Assembly (NCBI GenBank): GCA_037954665.1
Contig: JBBMOL010000198.1
Location: 434,001-498,000 of the forward strand
Length of the DNA: 64,000 bases
Direction of reading: 5' to 3'
Source of the DNA: Laguncularia racemosa
Taxonomy: Eukaryota; Streptophyta; Magnoliopsida; Myrtales; Combretaceae
The notes beneath the pieces were generated by a model. The model was given only the letters and a program-made list of their open reading frames with translations, was not told where the DNA came from and did not search any database. The position numbers and the translations under genes are program-made. The first letter of the stretch is position 1. Every line of letters starts with the position of its first letter. Shown here one piece after another: positions 1-10,459 of the stretch.

Positions 1-1173
1 GACAGTGGGTATGCGGACTACTATAGGCATGAGGGATATTTGTTTAAGAAAGATATATTGTGTGTGCCTAGGAGTTCCATACATGAATTACTAGTGAGGG
101 AGACGCATGGGGGCGGTCTCATGGGACATTTTGGAGTAAATAAAACTTTGAATATTTTGTGTGAACATTTTTACTAGCCTAAGATGAGACATGATGTACA
201 ACTTGTGTGTGACAAGTGCATTGCATGTAGGAAGGTTAAGTCTAAAGTCATGTCCCATGGGGAATATCTTCCCTTACCTTTACCTAGTTAGCCTTAGACT
301 GACATTTCCATGGATTTCATATTAGGTTTACCTAGATCTCACAATAGTAAAGATAGCATATTTGTTGTCGTCGATAGGTTTAGTAAAATGGCTTACTTTA
401 TTGCCTGTTCTAAAGCTAATGATACTCTATATATAGCTGATTTATTCTTTAGGGAGATCGTTCGATTACATGGTTTACCTAACTTTATCGTGAGTAATAG
501 AGATGTGAAATTTTTCAGCCACTTTTAGTGCACTTTATGGAATAGGCTAGGCATTAAACTACTATTTTCCATTATGGCACATCCTCAAATAGATGGATAA
601 ACAAAAGTAGTTAATAGGACACTTTCCACATTGCTATGTGTGTGCTTGATAAAAATTTGAAGCAATGGGAAATATGTTTGCCTCATGTAGAGTTTATATA
701 TAATAGGACTATACATTCTACTACATCATACTCTCCATTTGAGGTTGTACATGGTTTTAATCCCTTAACTCCATTAGATATATTGCCTTTACCTACTAAT
801 GAGTTTATTGATCTTGATGGCACAAAGAAGGCAGAATTTGTTAGGGATTTACATACGAAGGTACAGGCTAATGTTGAAAAGAAGAATGAACACTATGCCC
901 GACAGGCCAACAAAGGATGTGTCAAAGCTATATTTCAGCCTGGTGATTAGGTTTGGATACATCTAAGGAAGGAACGTTTTGCTGAGTAGCGTAAATCTAA
1001 GTTGCATCCCAGGGGTGATGGACCTTTCCAAGTGGTAGAGTGCATAAATGACAATGCCTACAAGATAGATTTGCCAAGCCACTATGGTAACGTCAGTGCT
1101 ACCTTTAATGTTTTTTACCTTACCTTTATGATGTAGGTGATTCGAGGACGAATCATTTTGAGGAAGGAAGGAA
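1..1173 (+). pseudogene. Integrase end of a CRM-like Ty3/gypsy pol (element A), degenerate
   Basis: The left window edge cuts this gene, so only the C-terminal part of Pol is present. Reading across stops gives the integrase zinc-binding segment (ETHGGGLMGHFGVNKTL, then CDKCIACRKVKSK), the catalytic core (DISMDFILGLPRS, VVVDRFSKMAYF) and the C-terminal domain (RGDGPFQVVECINDNAYKIDL). The order matches element 1 at 60189-61556 and the two are clearly related. It is dead. In-frame stops lie near 177, 290, 526, 600, 948 and 988, mostly from TGG to TAG or CAA to TAA. The second catalytic Asp reads Asn (SNRDVKF near 495). The catalytic Glu reads Lys (TKVVNRTL near 605). The frame runs on into the LTR to a stop at 1378-1380, ending LIHVTMEG; element 1 ends similarly. 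CRM assignment is inference. Confidence 0.85.
1160..1173 (+). other. Polypurine tract of element A
   Basis: Fourteen purines in a row (GAGGAAGGAAGGAA) sit directly before TGACGAGATC, which matches the start of the element 1 LTR (TGATGAGATC). The position and purity fit a plus-strand priming site. Confidence 0.75.
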
Positions 1174-1862
1174 TGACGAGATCAACTAGCATTACAAAGG
1201 AAGGAGCCGAAACCTCATGATCCATTACATGGTATTGGAGGCTCGATGACCCGAGCTAGAGCTAAAAGGATGAACGAAGATCTACAAAGACTAGTCATGG
1301 ACTTGCAAGCCAGGGAATCAAGCTACACAAAAGGAAAACATACATGTGTTAACTTGATTCACGTAACCATGGAAGGATGAAATAATTTAGGGACATTAAA
1401 TATTTTAGTGGACTGCTACACTAGAGGACACATTCAGTTTTGTTAACTTTTATTTGTTGGTTTGTTGTTTATGTTATTTAGTTGCCTACTTGGTGACATA
1501 AGGATAAGGATAAATTAGGCAACTTAGGATTTCCATGTTATAGCTTTTCCATATTGTAGTTTAGTGCTATATATGCCTTGCAAGGGGGGCTGGCCAAAGA
1601 CACTAGATTATTGAATGAGAAAAAAAAAACACATCCTTTTTCGTGGGAAATAACGAAACCCTTTTTGTTCTTTTACAAAAGAACTTTTTCCATAGGAATT
1701 CTTAACCGGATTGTTAGGAATACCCTTTTGATAACTTAGGCTTCAGTCAACAAGTGTGATTGGGGTCTAGTTACGCTTTGCTTATTCAAGATGATCCTAA
1801 GGGTAATTTAATCTAATAGCGACATCGAGGTTATAGGTTTAACATACCTAGGGTTTCATGCA
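1174..1862 (+). repeat. 3' LTR of element A (right end uncertain)
   Basis: The LTR starts TGACGAGATC right after the polypurine tract. Its first 200 bases continue the pol frame, including a MTRARAKRM motif near 1243-1270 that parallels ITRSRAKRL in the element 1 LTR. Layout downstream resembles element 1 (TATA-like box, then a stretch with AACCGGATTGTTAGG). I placed the right end at a CA near 1862, where the minus-strand remnant of element B seems to resume. The 5' LTR lies outside the window, so neither the end nor a TSD can be confirmed. Confidence 0.6.
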
Positions 1863-2551
1863 TCACCAACTCCATCATCAATGTCAATGTCAACCAATGT
1901 TCTTTCCACTCATCTAAGCTTGGTCAATCAAGTTCTCAAGATCCTCCTTTCCACTCATCATGTACTTAATTGACTCTATTTAGGTGATTCCAACAACTTT
2001 CAATAATAGGAAATAGTATAACTTTAGGGTCGTACATGATCTCATGGGCCTATGAGACCTAAGCATGTGTGACTTAAACTGCTCCTCAAACTCAACCACT
2101 CCTAGATTTTCTTGCTCTTCAAGGATTTGTAGTAAATCCCCTATCAAGTTATCATAAGTATCTATGGTTTCTCCTACATTAAACCCCACAACATCTTCAT
2201 TTGTAATAGCTAATCTACCTAAATTTGTTTTTATCATTCAGTCTTTCATTCGTCCACTCATATGTTTCTAGCTCCTCTAATATAAGAGCACCAAGTGTGA
2301 ATACTACATAACCCCAATACAAATACTCATCACCATGACCCCAATACATATCAACAAGTAGTTTGTAGCATCTCACAAGTATAACATAACTATAGCTCAT
2401 ATCAATACCAAACAACCCAATCAATGAGTAGATACAAAATAGTCTCATGAGTAGGTGGTAAATAAGGAAGTATTTTGTGGTCATTAGTAGCACCATGTAG
2501 TAGAGGTAATAGAATAATGTCAAGAACCATGGTTTCAAGCTATAGCTCAAC
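1863..2551 (-). other. Unassigned remnant, probably internal sequence of element B
   Basis: This lies downstream of the minus-strand gag remnant of element B. Minus-strand frames are broken, and the two longer open stretches (2237-1980 and 2565-2215) give no domain I recognise. The second is very rich in Leu, Tyr and Phe, as AT-rich noise often is. It is most simply the decayed rest of element B, cut at its left by element A. Confidence 0.35.
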
Positions 2552-3289
2552 TCACTCTCCCTCAAATGTCATGGAGTGTTGAACAACCTCTTTGTTACTA
2601 TTCTCACTATTATCAACATCATTAATCACCTCCTTCTCTCTAACATCCTCCTCAATGCCTTTGTTTTTTTTCATTTTGACCTTAGTAATCCCTTTCTTCA
2701 CTATTTTATTACTCATGCACTTGATCCAAGCTATTATCGTCTTCAACTGATCTAACACACTTGAAAGAATAGAATCCCTAGCATGATAAGAGGATTTCAC
2801 CCTTAAAGCCATCTAAATAGCTTCATTCAATGTCCCAATTCTAGGAGATTTGATATCTCTAGCAATTTCAAGGTTTAAACCTCTCATAAATTAGGATATG
2901 GTGCATAAATGAGGTTCATATAACACATTTCATCTCAAGAGAACCTTATATTCTTAAGCATACTCCCCAACATTCATGTGTCCTTGTCTCAATCTCAACA
3001 ATCTTTTATATAACTCATCTTGATAAAGTGGAGTTATCAAATTTTTCCACCAATCCTTCACAAATCCTCTCAACAACGTTGTAACTACACTTCCCCTCTT
3101 ATGTTTGGGATAAGAATAATTTTCAAAAACTCTGTTAAGTTGGAATTCCCAATCTAAATATTCACTAAGGGATCTATATCCATCAAATTTAGGTAATTTT
3201 GCTTTTACTTCTAGAAAATTTATATCCTCAAAATCATGGTAATAACTACATCCAACACCATATTCCATTTCCGGTAATTTCAAAACCAA
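2552..3289 (-). pseudogene. gag remnant of Ty3/gypsy element B
   Basis: Minus-strand translation from 3289 shows a retrotransposon capsid pattern: LPKFDGYRSLSEYLDWEFQL, then KDWWKNL, then the arginine/leucine segment LYKRLLRLRQGHMNVGEYA. This corresponds to the EYLDWE...W.WW...LRQG..S..EY core seen in the gags at 8085, 12010 and 57062. Stops interrupt it near 2955 and 2817. The last open stretch (2812-2552) is Lys/Glu-rich, as expected before a zinc knuckle, but I see no CCHC. The element is too decayed for lineage assignment. The upstream PBS and partial LTR (3832-4426) support a minus-strand element. Confidence 0.7.
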
Positions 3290-3831
3290 AGCAACATATA
3301 AGACAATTTACCAAGCAATACACAAACTTTTTCAAATTAAGCCACTAAAATATGCTCTAAATAATTTATTATGAGTTATAATTTCAAGAAACAATTCCAA
3401 AATACCTAAAATCATGCTCCTTCAGTCTCCTTGCTAACACACCACAACACTTCACTAAGTGGAACCAACACTTCAATGAGGTTAAACAACATCTAATTTA
3501 GTGATAATAACTAGTAAGCAATAATTATAATTATCACCAATAGGATAATTACACAACATAACTTCTTTTCCTAGGCATTTCAACAAACACCTTATATGTG
3601 TCATTAACATTTAACATATTCAACACAAACTAGTAGTCACCTCCAAACCATAACTACACACAACTTTAGCACTAATAGTAAACTTGTAGCAACACAATAG
3701 CAAACTAGTAGTAGCAGTCAATCACAGCAGTAGCAACAACACAAATAGCAATAGCAACAATAGTATGATTGTGCAACTTCCTATCAATAATCACATTATC
3801 ACAACACTTCTATAGTCGTAGAAACCTAAGG
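3290..3831 (-). other. Leader of element B, no gene seen
   Basis: AT-rich sequence between the gag remnant and the primer-binding site. It contains short CAACAA/AGCAAC runs but no open frame or RNA gene that I can support. Confidence 0.4.
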
Positions 3832-3843
3832 CTCTAATATTAA
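3832..3843 (-). promoter_or_regulatory. Decayed tRNA-iMet primer-binding site of element B
   Basis: On the minus strand this reads TAATATTAGAGC. It differs from TGGTATCAGAGC at three positions, all explained by C-to-T or G-to-A changes. It sits next to the LTR-like sequence to its right, as expected for a minus-strand element. Confidence 0.55.
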
Positions 3844-3845
3844 AG

Positions 3846-4426
3846 GATAATATTCCTCAAAGTAAAGTCATCACTAGGCTATCATTCAAATAAAGTAAAC
3901 AATATTTTGGGTTTTTTGTTTAATATGTGTGTATGTACGTGTGTGTATGTGATTTTTAGGGTTTCAATGGGTTTTAAGAGGATACGAACAATTCTCTGCC
4001 AGATATGATGCACCAAAAGAGAAATCAAACTAGAAACTAAAGTATGTTTGATATTATGCATGAATAGAATTAGGATTTAGTTGCCATAATCGAGTTAGGA
4101 TTAATAAGAGCTAAGAGAAAAGAGATTTCTCATAAACTTTCATAGGTATTGCACAATAATGTATTGAGTCTACAAGTATTGCATGTATATATATACATAT
4201 ATATATGTGGCATTTTGGTAAATAAGATAAAGTGTAAGAAACCTTAGTGGTATTTGTATAAATAAAGTAGAATGTGAAAAACATGTTGACTAGAATGCTA
4301 AAGTGGGACCATTAGATAGAGCAACCTAGGATGAGCAAACTAAGATGAGCAAAGTGGTTAACTAGGTTATGCCAGCCAAACTATAGGTTAACTTGGTCAA
4401 GTTGAATAATCCAAAAGTTAACTAGG
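3846..4426 (-). repeat. Partial 5' LTR of element B, interrupted by element D
   Basis: It follows the decayed PBS. At 4004-4016 it carries CCAGATATGATGC, the reverse complement of a TCATATCTGG block also found in the LTRs of D, J and the 33422-37279 element. A (TA)n-rich stretch lies at 4185-4206. The other end cannot be placed because element D inserted after 4431. Remaining LTR sequence could continue beyond 14393. Confidence 0.45.
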
Positions 4427-4431
4427 GTAAG

Positions 4432-5139
4432 TGATGGGAATTAAACCAATGCAACAACAAGATCCATTACCTAAGCAAAGAGCTAGAGGACTACAAAATT
4501 TAGTATTGAGAATCCTTTTTAAGCAAATGGAACCCGAAGACATTGACATAGTGTCTTCATTTACTTTATACGATTGTTTTTTTTTTAATCAAGTACACTT
4601 GTCAGTATTACAGGAAGACGATTAAACACACTAGCACTTGGTTTGTGGTAGATTCACAATCCATAATGAACCGAAATGAATCAAGGAAACCAGCCTTGTG
4701 TTGTGTATTGTTGATCGAGGATAGGCATCAAAGAACGGGCACCATGTGTCACTAGTTTTCCTTATGTTATTTTCCATATTTAGGACAAGTATAAATACTT
4801 ATAAAAGACAACAAAAAAAGACACTTTTGAGGAATATATTTGCAACTTGTTTTCATGTGGAAAGGGGGCTTCCTTCTATTCCATAAACACACTTATCAAT
4901 TTTAAAATTAGGGATTGTGGCAAGTGAGACTTGGATTATTGTGTGTTACATCAACAATTGCAAGTTGTTCCTAATTTTACTAGTGCGTCATACCTGGTAA
5001 GAATTTAGAGTTTCATTTTGTTTTTGTTACATGAAATTAGGGTTTACGTGCCAATTAGGGATCATGCTATCGTGTTGAACAATTACTTAATTGAATCTTC
5101 AATTAGGATTGTTAATTGGAATTAGATCTTAGCTTATCA
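4432..5139 (+). repeat. 5' LTR of element D
   Basis: 708 bp, TGATGGGAATT...TTATCA. It aligns along its length with 13688-14393. It contains a TATA-like box near 4789-4798 and the conserved TCATACCTGGTAAG block near 4988-5001. Its first 200 bases match the coding tail seen in the 3' copy (RARGLQNL). Confidence 0.9.
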
Positions 5140-5144
5140 TATTT

Positions 5145-5156
5145 TGGTATCAAAGC
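5145..5156 (+). promoter_or_regulatory. Primer-binding site of element D
   Basis: TGGTATCAAAGC, one G-to-A change from the tRNA-iMet complement TGGTATCAGAGC, starting five bases after the LTR end. Confidence 0.85.
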
Positions 5157-5177
5157 TATGGTTTGAGGAAGGGAATT

Positions 5178-5836
5178 TGATACGATTCCAAGAGCAAAAA
5201 TACGAGCACCAAAAAAAAAAAAGGAGGACATAGACGTCGGGAGGACCTAAGGTGAAGATCGGCTAGCCTTAAGTCGGCCGAGTTAGCTTAAAGGCTGCTG
5301 GCCTTTGTGCTGGCCTAAATAAAGGCTGCCGGCCTTTGGTGCTGGCCTTGAATGTTTTCGCACAATTTTTTTTAGGATGATATAAATAGGTGTCCTTAGG
5401 GTTTTTCGGGGGAGAATGTTATATTGGCTGTAAACTGAAACACTTTGAGTGTGAGTGAATCTTCTTTGGAGATTTAAGAATATTGAGAATTGATTTTCAC
5501 TTTATTCGTATTGTTCTTATCAAATTCTTGGATCATATAGAATTTGTGGCGAGCATCGTTATTGAATTATTAGAATTCTTTAACCATAGTGATTGATTTA
5601 TAGAACGTGGTCTCTATCGTTCTATAATTTGATTGCGAAACAATTTAATTTTATCAATCTTGGCATCTATAGATTAATAATTTTATCCATATCTTTGATT
5701 TTATTCGTTAGTACCAAAATCCAGAAAACCCTAAAATTTTGTGACATTTGATTGTTCTTGACGTTTTCCTTTGCGTGAAAGTATTCGTTTCCAATTCCGC
5801 ATCATTTGGTATCAGAGCATATCCGAATCCGCATCG
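5178..5836 (+). repeat. 5' LTR of element E with a captured PBS near its end
   Basis: 659 bp. TATAAAT box at 5381-5387. The U3 part carries GC-rich GGCCGGCC-like palindromes (5265-5350). The last 30 bases contain a full TGGTATCAGAGC (5807-5818), followed by a second LTR-end sequence; the 3' LTR has the same (11062-11073). So the PBS copy belongs to the LTR, and the working PBS lies just outside at 5839. Confidence 0.85.
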
Positions 5837-5838
5837 TT

Positions 5839-5850
5839 TGGTATAAGAGC
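5839..5850 (+). promoter_or_regulatory. Primer-binding site of element E (second copy)
   Basis: TGGTATAAGAGC, one change from the tRNA-iMet complement. It follows the extended LTR end by two T residues, as in element F (7758-7759). It is a duplicate of the PBS now inside the LTR at 5807-5818. Confidence 0.75.
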
Positions 5851-5990
5851 AAATGTTGGATTCGTAAAGATTCAGAGCAAAGGTTGGATTCATAAGGATT
5901 CAGAGCGAAGGTTGGATTCATAAGGATTCAGAGCGAAGGTTGGATTCGTAAGGAATCAGAGCGAAGGTTGGATTCATAAGGATTCAGAGT
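5847..5990 (+). repeat. 28-bp tandem repeat in the leader of E
   Basis: About five units of 28 bp, each containing GGATTCAGAGCGAAGG or a close variant. The part ATTCAGAGC resembles the PBS half ATCAGAGC. Element F has only one or two such units (7768-7810), so the array expanded in E. Confidence 0.85.
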
Positions 5991-6260
5991 GAAGGATTCG
6001 ATCAAATCGTGGGTTAAATCGGTAAGGCTGTTGAATCTCAACTCAATTGTAGTTTTAATTCAATATGTTGTTGGTTGGGAAATTTGGAAATTTAATTTGT
6101 GAATTGTATTACTGTGAATTGGTGATGGGACTGTAGTTGAGAATTGGGGTTTTGCTGAATTCAATTGTTGAGTGTTGAATTGCTGTGAATTGGTGTTTGG
6201 GGCTGTTGTTAAGAATTGGGTTGTTGGTGAATTTCTATTGCTGACTATTGAAGGGTAGAG

Positions 6261-7106
6261 ATGTCGTCGCAAGGAAGTGTTCAAAACAACAACAATAGGA
6301 ATGATGCTGATAATGGGGGTGAGGTTGTAACTAGGGCTGAGTTCAATCAAATCTAAGAAAATCTTAGATTGATTATGGAGAGATTGGAGGTTAGGATAGA
6401 AGAAGCCATAGTGGTGTAGGAATTAGGAGGAGACACTCTAGTAGTGAATCTGATGCTATTAGTGGAAGGAGTAGGAGAGGAAACAATGTTGACAGACGTA
6501 AGGGGATTGAAAACATTAAGCTGAAAATTCCACCTTTCACTGGTAATAGTAAACCAGAGGAATTCCTAGACTGGGTGCCGTGGGTTGAGAAGGTGTTTGA
6601 CTGTTATGAGTAGGATGAGCGCATGAAGGTGAAAATGGCATCTTTAGCATTTTCTAAATATGCTAGTTTGTGGTGGGATAAATTACAAACTGAGAGACGT
6701 AGGGCTGATGAGGAGAAAGTGCGTTCATGGGTTTTGATGAGATGCAGATTTGTGCCAGACTACTATAAACAAGAGATGCTGATGGAGTTGTAATCCTTGA
6801 GGCAGGGTAAGAAGAGCATAGAAGAGTATGTGAAGGAGTTTGAGACATTAGTGGCAAGATGTGATATTAGGGAATCATCAGATGAAGCCATAACTCGTTT
6901 CATCAATGGGTTGAAGATGGACATTGCCAGTGTAGTGGAACTCCAGCATTATCAGACCCTTGAGGATGTGATTAAATTAGCCAGTCGGGTTGAGTGGCAT
7001 CAGCATAGGCGAGATAAAAAATGGCGGGATCAGAAATCATATCAACACCATAAATCAGATGATGGCGAGAGGGAGAAGGAAAGGAAAGAAAAGGGAAAAG
7101 CAGTCG
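6261..7106 (+). pseudogene. gag of element E, 5' part (interrupted by F)
   Basis: The start codon at 6261 is chosen by match to the F gag start (ATGTCGTCGCAAGG). The N-terminus is Asn-rich (NNNNRND). The capsid core has KIPPFTG, EEFLDWVPWVEKVFD, YASLWWDKL, then LRQGKKSIEEYVKEFETL and VVELQHYQTLEDVIKLASRV. This is the retrotransposon gag domain, which would form the particle shell. A stop lies at 6354, a frame change near 6400, and stops near 6612 and 6791. The frame continues into a basic stretch (EKERKEKGKA), where element F splits it. The zinc knuckle resumes at about 9740. Confidence 0.85.
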
Positions 7107-7757
7107 TGATACAATCCCAAGAGTGAAAATACGAGCACTAAATAAAGGAGGACATAGGCATCGGGAGGACCTAAGGCAAAGCCCAGCCAACCTTAAGCCG
7201 ACCTTAAATAAATGCTGGCCGAGTTCACTTCAAGGCCGCCGGCTTTTAGTGCCGGCCTTTGGTGCCGGGCTATGTGTTTAGGCCGCCGGCCTTTGGCCGA
7301 ACTTGATTGTTTTCGTACAAATTTTTTTTAGATGATATAAATAGGCATCCTTAGGGTTTTTCGAGGGAGATTATTTTTTGTTGTAAAAACAAAGACGCTT
7401 GAGCAGTGTGAATCCTCTGTGGATATCTTTGAATATTGGGGATTGATTTTTCTCTTTATTCTTGTTGTTCTTATCAAATTCTTGTTCTGTAGAATTTGTA
7501 GCGAGCATCGTTATTGAATTCGTAGGATTCTTTAACCGTAGTGATTGATTTATAGAATGTGGTTTCTATCGTTCTATGATTTGTTTGTGAAACAGTTTAA
7601 TTTTATCATTCTTGGCATCTATAGATTGATAATTTTATCCATATCTTTGATTTTATGCGTTAGTACTAAAATCCAGAAAACCCTAAAAATTGGAGTTATT
7701 TGATTGTTGTTGACGATTTGGTTGTGTGTGAAGGAATTCGAATCTGAATCCGCGTCA
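7107..7757 (+). repeat. 5' LTR of element F
   Basis: 651 bp, TGATACAATCC...CGCGTCA. TATAAAT-like box near 7335. Carries GC-rich GGCCGCCGGC palindromes at 7225-7300. Lacks the captured PBS seen in E. Confidence 0.9.
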
Positions 7758-7759
7758 TT

Positions 7760-7771
7760 TGGTATCAGAGC
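7760..7771 (+). promoter_or_regulatory. Primer-binding site of element F
   Basis: TGGTATCAGAGC, perfect complement of the tRNA-iMet 3' region (without CCA end details), two bases after the LTR. Confidence 0.9.
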
Positions 7772-8084
7772 GAAGGTTAGATTCGTAAGGATTTAGAGCG
7801 AAGGATTCGATCAGATCGTGGGTTAAATTGGTAAGGCTGTTGATTCTCAATTCAATTGTAGTTTTAATTCCATACTGCTGTTAGTTGGGAAATTTGGAAA
7901 TTTGTTTTGTAAATTGTATTGCTGAGAATTGGTGATTGGTCTATTGTTGATAATTGGGGGTTTTGTGAATAATTTTGTTGAAATCAGTTGTTGGGTATTG
8001 AATTGCTGTGAAATTGGTGTTTGGGGCTGTTGTTGGGAATTGGGTTGTTGGTGAATTTCTATTGCTGATTGTTGAAGGGTAGAG

Positions 8085-8995
8085 ATGTCGTCGCAAGGAA
8101 GTGTTCAAAACAACAACAATAGGAATGATGTTGATAATGGGGGTGAGGTTGTGACTAGGGTTAAGTTCAATCAAATCCAAGAAAATCTTAGATTGATTAT
8201 GGAGAAATTGGATGTTAGGGATTGAAGAAGCCATAGTGGTGCAGGAATTAGGAGGAGACACTCTAGTAGTGAATCTGATGCTAGTAGTGGAAGGAATATG
8301 AGAGGAAACAATGTTGACAGGTGTAAGGGGATTGAAAACATCAAGCTTAAAATTCCACCTTTCACTGGTAGTAGTAAACTAGAGGAATTCCTAGACTGGG
8401 TGCCACGGGTTGAGAAGGTATTTGACTATTATGAGTGGGATGAGCGCATGAAGGTGAAAATGGCATCTCTAGCATTCTCTGAATATGCTAGTTTGTGGTG
8501 GGACAAATTACAAGTTGAGAGACGTAGGGCTGATGAGGAGAAAGTGCATTCATGGGCTTTGATGAAAAGGTTGATGAGACGCAGATTTGTGCCAGACTAC
8601 TATAAATAGGAGATGCTGATGGAGTTGCAATCCTTGAGGCAGGGTAAGAAGAGCATAGAAGAGTATGTGAAGGAGTTTGAGACATTAGTGGCAAGATGTG
8701 ATATCAGGGAAACATCAGATGAATCCATAGCTCGTTTCATCAATGAGTTGAAGATGGACATTGCTAGTGTAGTGGAACTCCAGCATTATTAGACTCTCGA
8801 GGATGTGATTAAATTAGCTAGTCGGGTTGAGCGGCATCAGCGCAGGTGGGATCAGAAATCATATCAACACCATAAATCAAATGATGGTGAGAGGGAGAAG
8901 GAAATGAAAGAAAAGGGAAAGAGGAGTCTGTTTATGTGGCCTAGCAAGATGGACGATACAGATTCGAGGTCGAATCATTTTCAACATGGAGGGAA
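8085..8995 (+). pseudogene. gag of element F with internal deletion
   Basis: Starts ATGTCGTCGCAAGG at 8085. The capsid motifs match E gag: EEFLDWVPRVEKVFDYYEW, YASLWWDKLQVERRRAD, LRQGKKSIEEYVKEFETL, VVELQHY. A frame change lies near 8221, and stops lie near 8607 and 8790 (CAA/CAG to TAG). After the basic stretch (KEKGK, about 8915) it jumps straight to RSLFMWPSKMDDTDSRSNHF, which in E lies after protease (10385 on). Both joined sites contain AAGGGAAA, so the deletion probably used microhomology. The product would lack the RNA-binding zinc knuckle and protease. Confidence 0.85.
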
Positions 8996-9697
8996 TGATA
9001 CGATCCCAAGAGTGAAAATATGAGCACCAAATAAAGGAGGACATAGGCGTCGGGAGGACCTAAGGCGAAGTCCGGCCAGCCTTAAGCCGGCCTTGAATAA
9101 AGGCCGGCCGAGTTCACTTCAAGGCCGCCGGCCTTAGAGCCGGCCTAAAATGAAGGCCACCAGCTTTTAGTGCCGGCCTAAATAAAGGCCGCCGACCTTT
9201 GGTGCCGGCCTATGTGTTTAGGCCGCCAGCCTTTGGCTAGGATTGAATGTTTTCGTACAATTTTTTTTTAGATGATATAAATAGGCGTCCTTAGGGTTTT
9301 TCGAGGGAGATTATTTTTTATTGTAAAAATAGAGACACTTGAGCGGTGTGAATCCTCTTTAGATATCTTTGAATATTGGGGATTGATTTTTCTCTTTATT
9401 CTTGTTGTTCTTATCAAATTCTTGGTTCTATAGAATTTGTGGCGAGCATCGTTATTGAATTCGTAGGATTCTTTAATCGTAGTGATTGATTTATAAAACG
9501 TGGTTTCTATCGTTCTATGATTTGATTGCGAAACAGTTTAATTTTATCATTCTTGGCATCTATAGATTGATAATTTTATCCATATCTTTGATTTTATGCA
9601 TTAGAACTAAAATCCAGAAAACCCTAAAAATTGGAGTTATTTGATTGTTGTTGACGATTTGTTATGTGTGAAGGAATTCGAATCCGAATCCGCGTCA
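8996..9697 (+). repeat. 3' LTR of element F
   Basis: 702 bp, TGATACGATCC...CGCGTCA. About 50 bp longer than the 5' copy, mainly from extra GGCCGCCGGCCTT units at 9080-9235. Preceded by purines (GGAGGGAA). TATAAAT-like box near 9277. Confidence 0.9.
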
Positions 9698-10459
9698 AGT
9701 CATTAGTGAGGTTGTTGACCAAACACAACAAAAGAGAAGCAGAGATATCAAATGTTTTAAGTGTTTAGGACTTGGCCATATTGCTTCTCAATGTCTTAAT
9801 AAAAGGGTTATGGTCATCAAGGGGGACAAAGTTGAGAGTGAGGAAGAAGAACAGAAGAGTATTGAGGCAGAAGAGGAAGATGAAGACATTATAGCGAGTC
9901 CAGTACAGGGAGATATGCTAATGGTTTAGCAGGATGAAACAGTTTCTAATCAGAGGGCTAATTTATTCCATATCCAAGGCATGGTGCAGGGAAAGACTTG
10001 TTTGATTGTGGTAGACATAGGCAGTTGCACTAATGTTGCTTCAGCAAACTGGGTTACTAAGTTGGGTTTGTAGGTGGAGCAGCATCCAAGACCTTATGCA
10101 CTTCATTGGTTGAGTCCATAGGGAGCTGTTCATGTACACAAACAGGTTAGTGTTCCATTGCTTATTGGTGATTATACTGACGAAATTGTTTGTGATATAG
10201 CTCCCATAGAAGCTACACATTTGATCCTTGGAAGACCTTGACAGTATGACCTCAGAGCCAAGTATGATGGATACACCAATGAGTATACCATTCAGTAATA
10301 GGAAAAGACATATAAGCTTCTTCCTATGAGTCCAACTAAAGTACAACACACAAGACTGATTTGCCTTAAGAAGCCCAAGGGAAAGAGGAGTCTGTTTATG
10401 TGGCCTAGCAGGATGGACGATACAGATTCGAGGTCAAATCATTTTCAACATGGAGGGAA
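9698..10459 (+). pseudogene. gag zinc knuckle, protease and Pol tail of element E
   Basis: This continues E after F. It shows a CCHC zinc knuckle CFKCLGLGHIASQC (9741-9782), an acidic linker (EEEEQKSIEAEEEDED), and a retroviral-type aspartic protease with DIGSCTN (Asp near 10015) and a distal ILGRP motif near 10228. Stops lie at about 9928, 10070, 10119, 10239 and 10296. After protease there is no RT. The frame goes straight to RLICLKKPKGKRS and a tail DDTDSRSNHFQHGGND that crosses the polypurine tract into the LTR. The tail corresponds to DLRTNPFQEEGDD of element 1. Confidence 0.85.

Larger units (their letters stand above)
7107..9697 (+). mobile_element. Element F: gag-only derivative inserted into E
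   Basis: LTRs 7107-7757 and 8996-9697, same family as E. The flanks are AGTCG (7102-7106) and AGTCA (9698-9702), a 5-bp TSD with one later change. Joining the flanks restores the gag frame of E (GKAVI, then SEVVDQ). Internal DNA is only 1.24 kb: gag, then an abrupt jump to the terminal tail (GKRSLFMWPS). Zinc knuckle and protease are absent. Confidence 0.9.

Noticed and set aside
2215..2565. 116-codon Leu/Tyr/Phe-rich ORF that looks like a membrane protein
   Set aside because: AT-rich noise next to a decayed gag; no defined transmembrane spacing, and it overlaps other closed frames.
4431..4625. ORF of 64 codons at 4431-4625
   Set aside because: It lies inside the 5' LTR of D and corresponds to the LTR part of the Pol tail; not an independent gene.
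5847..5990. Regular 28-bp repeats resembling a CRISPR array
   Set aside because: The units are directly adjacent without unique spacers, and the context is a retrotransposon leader in a plant genome.
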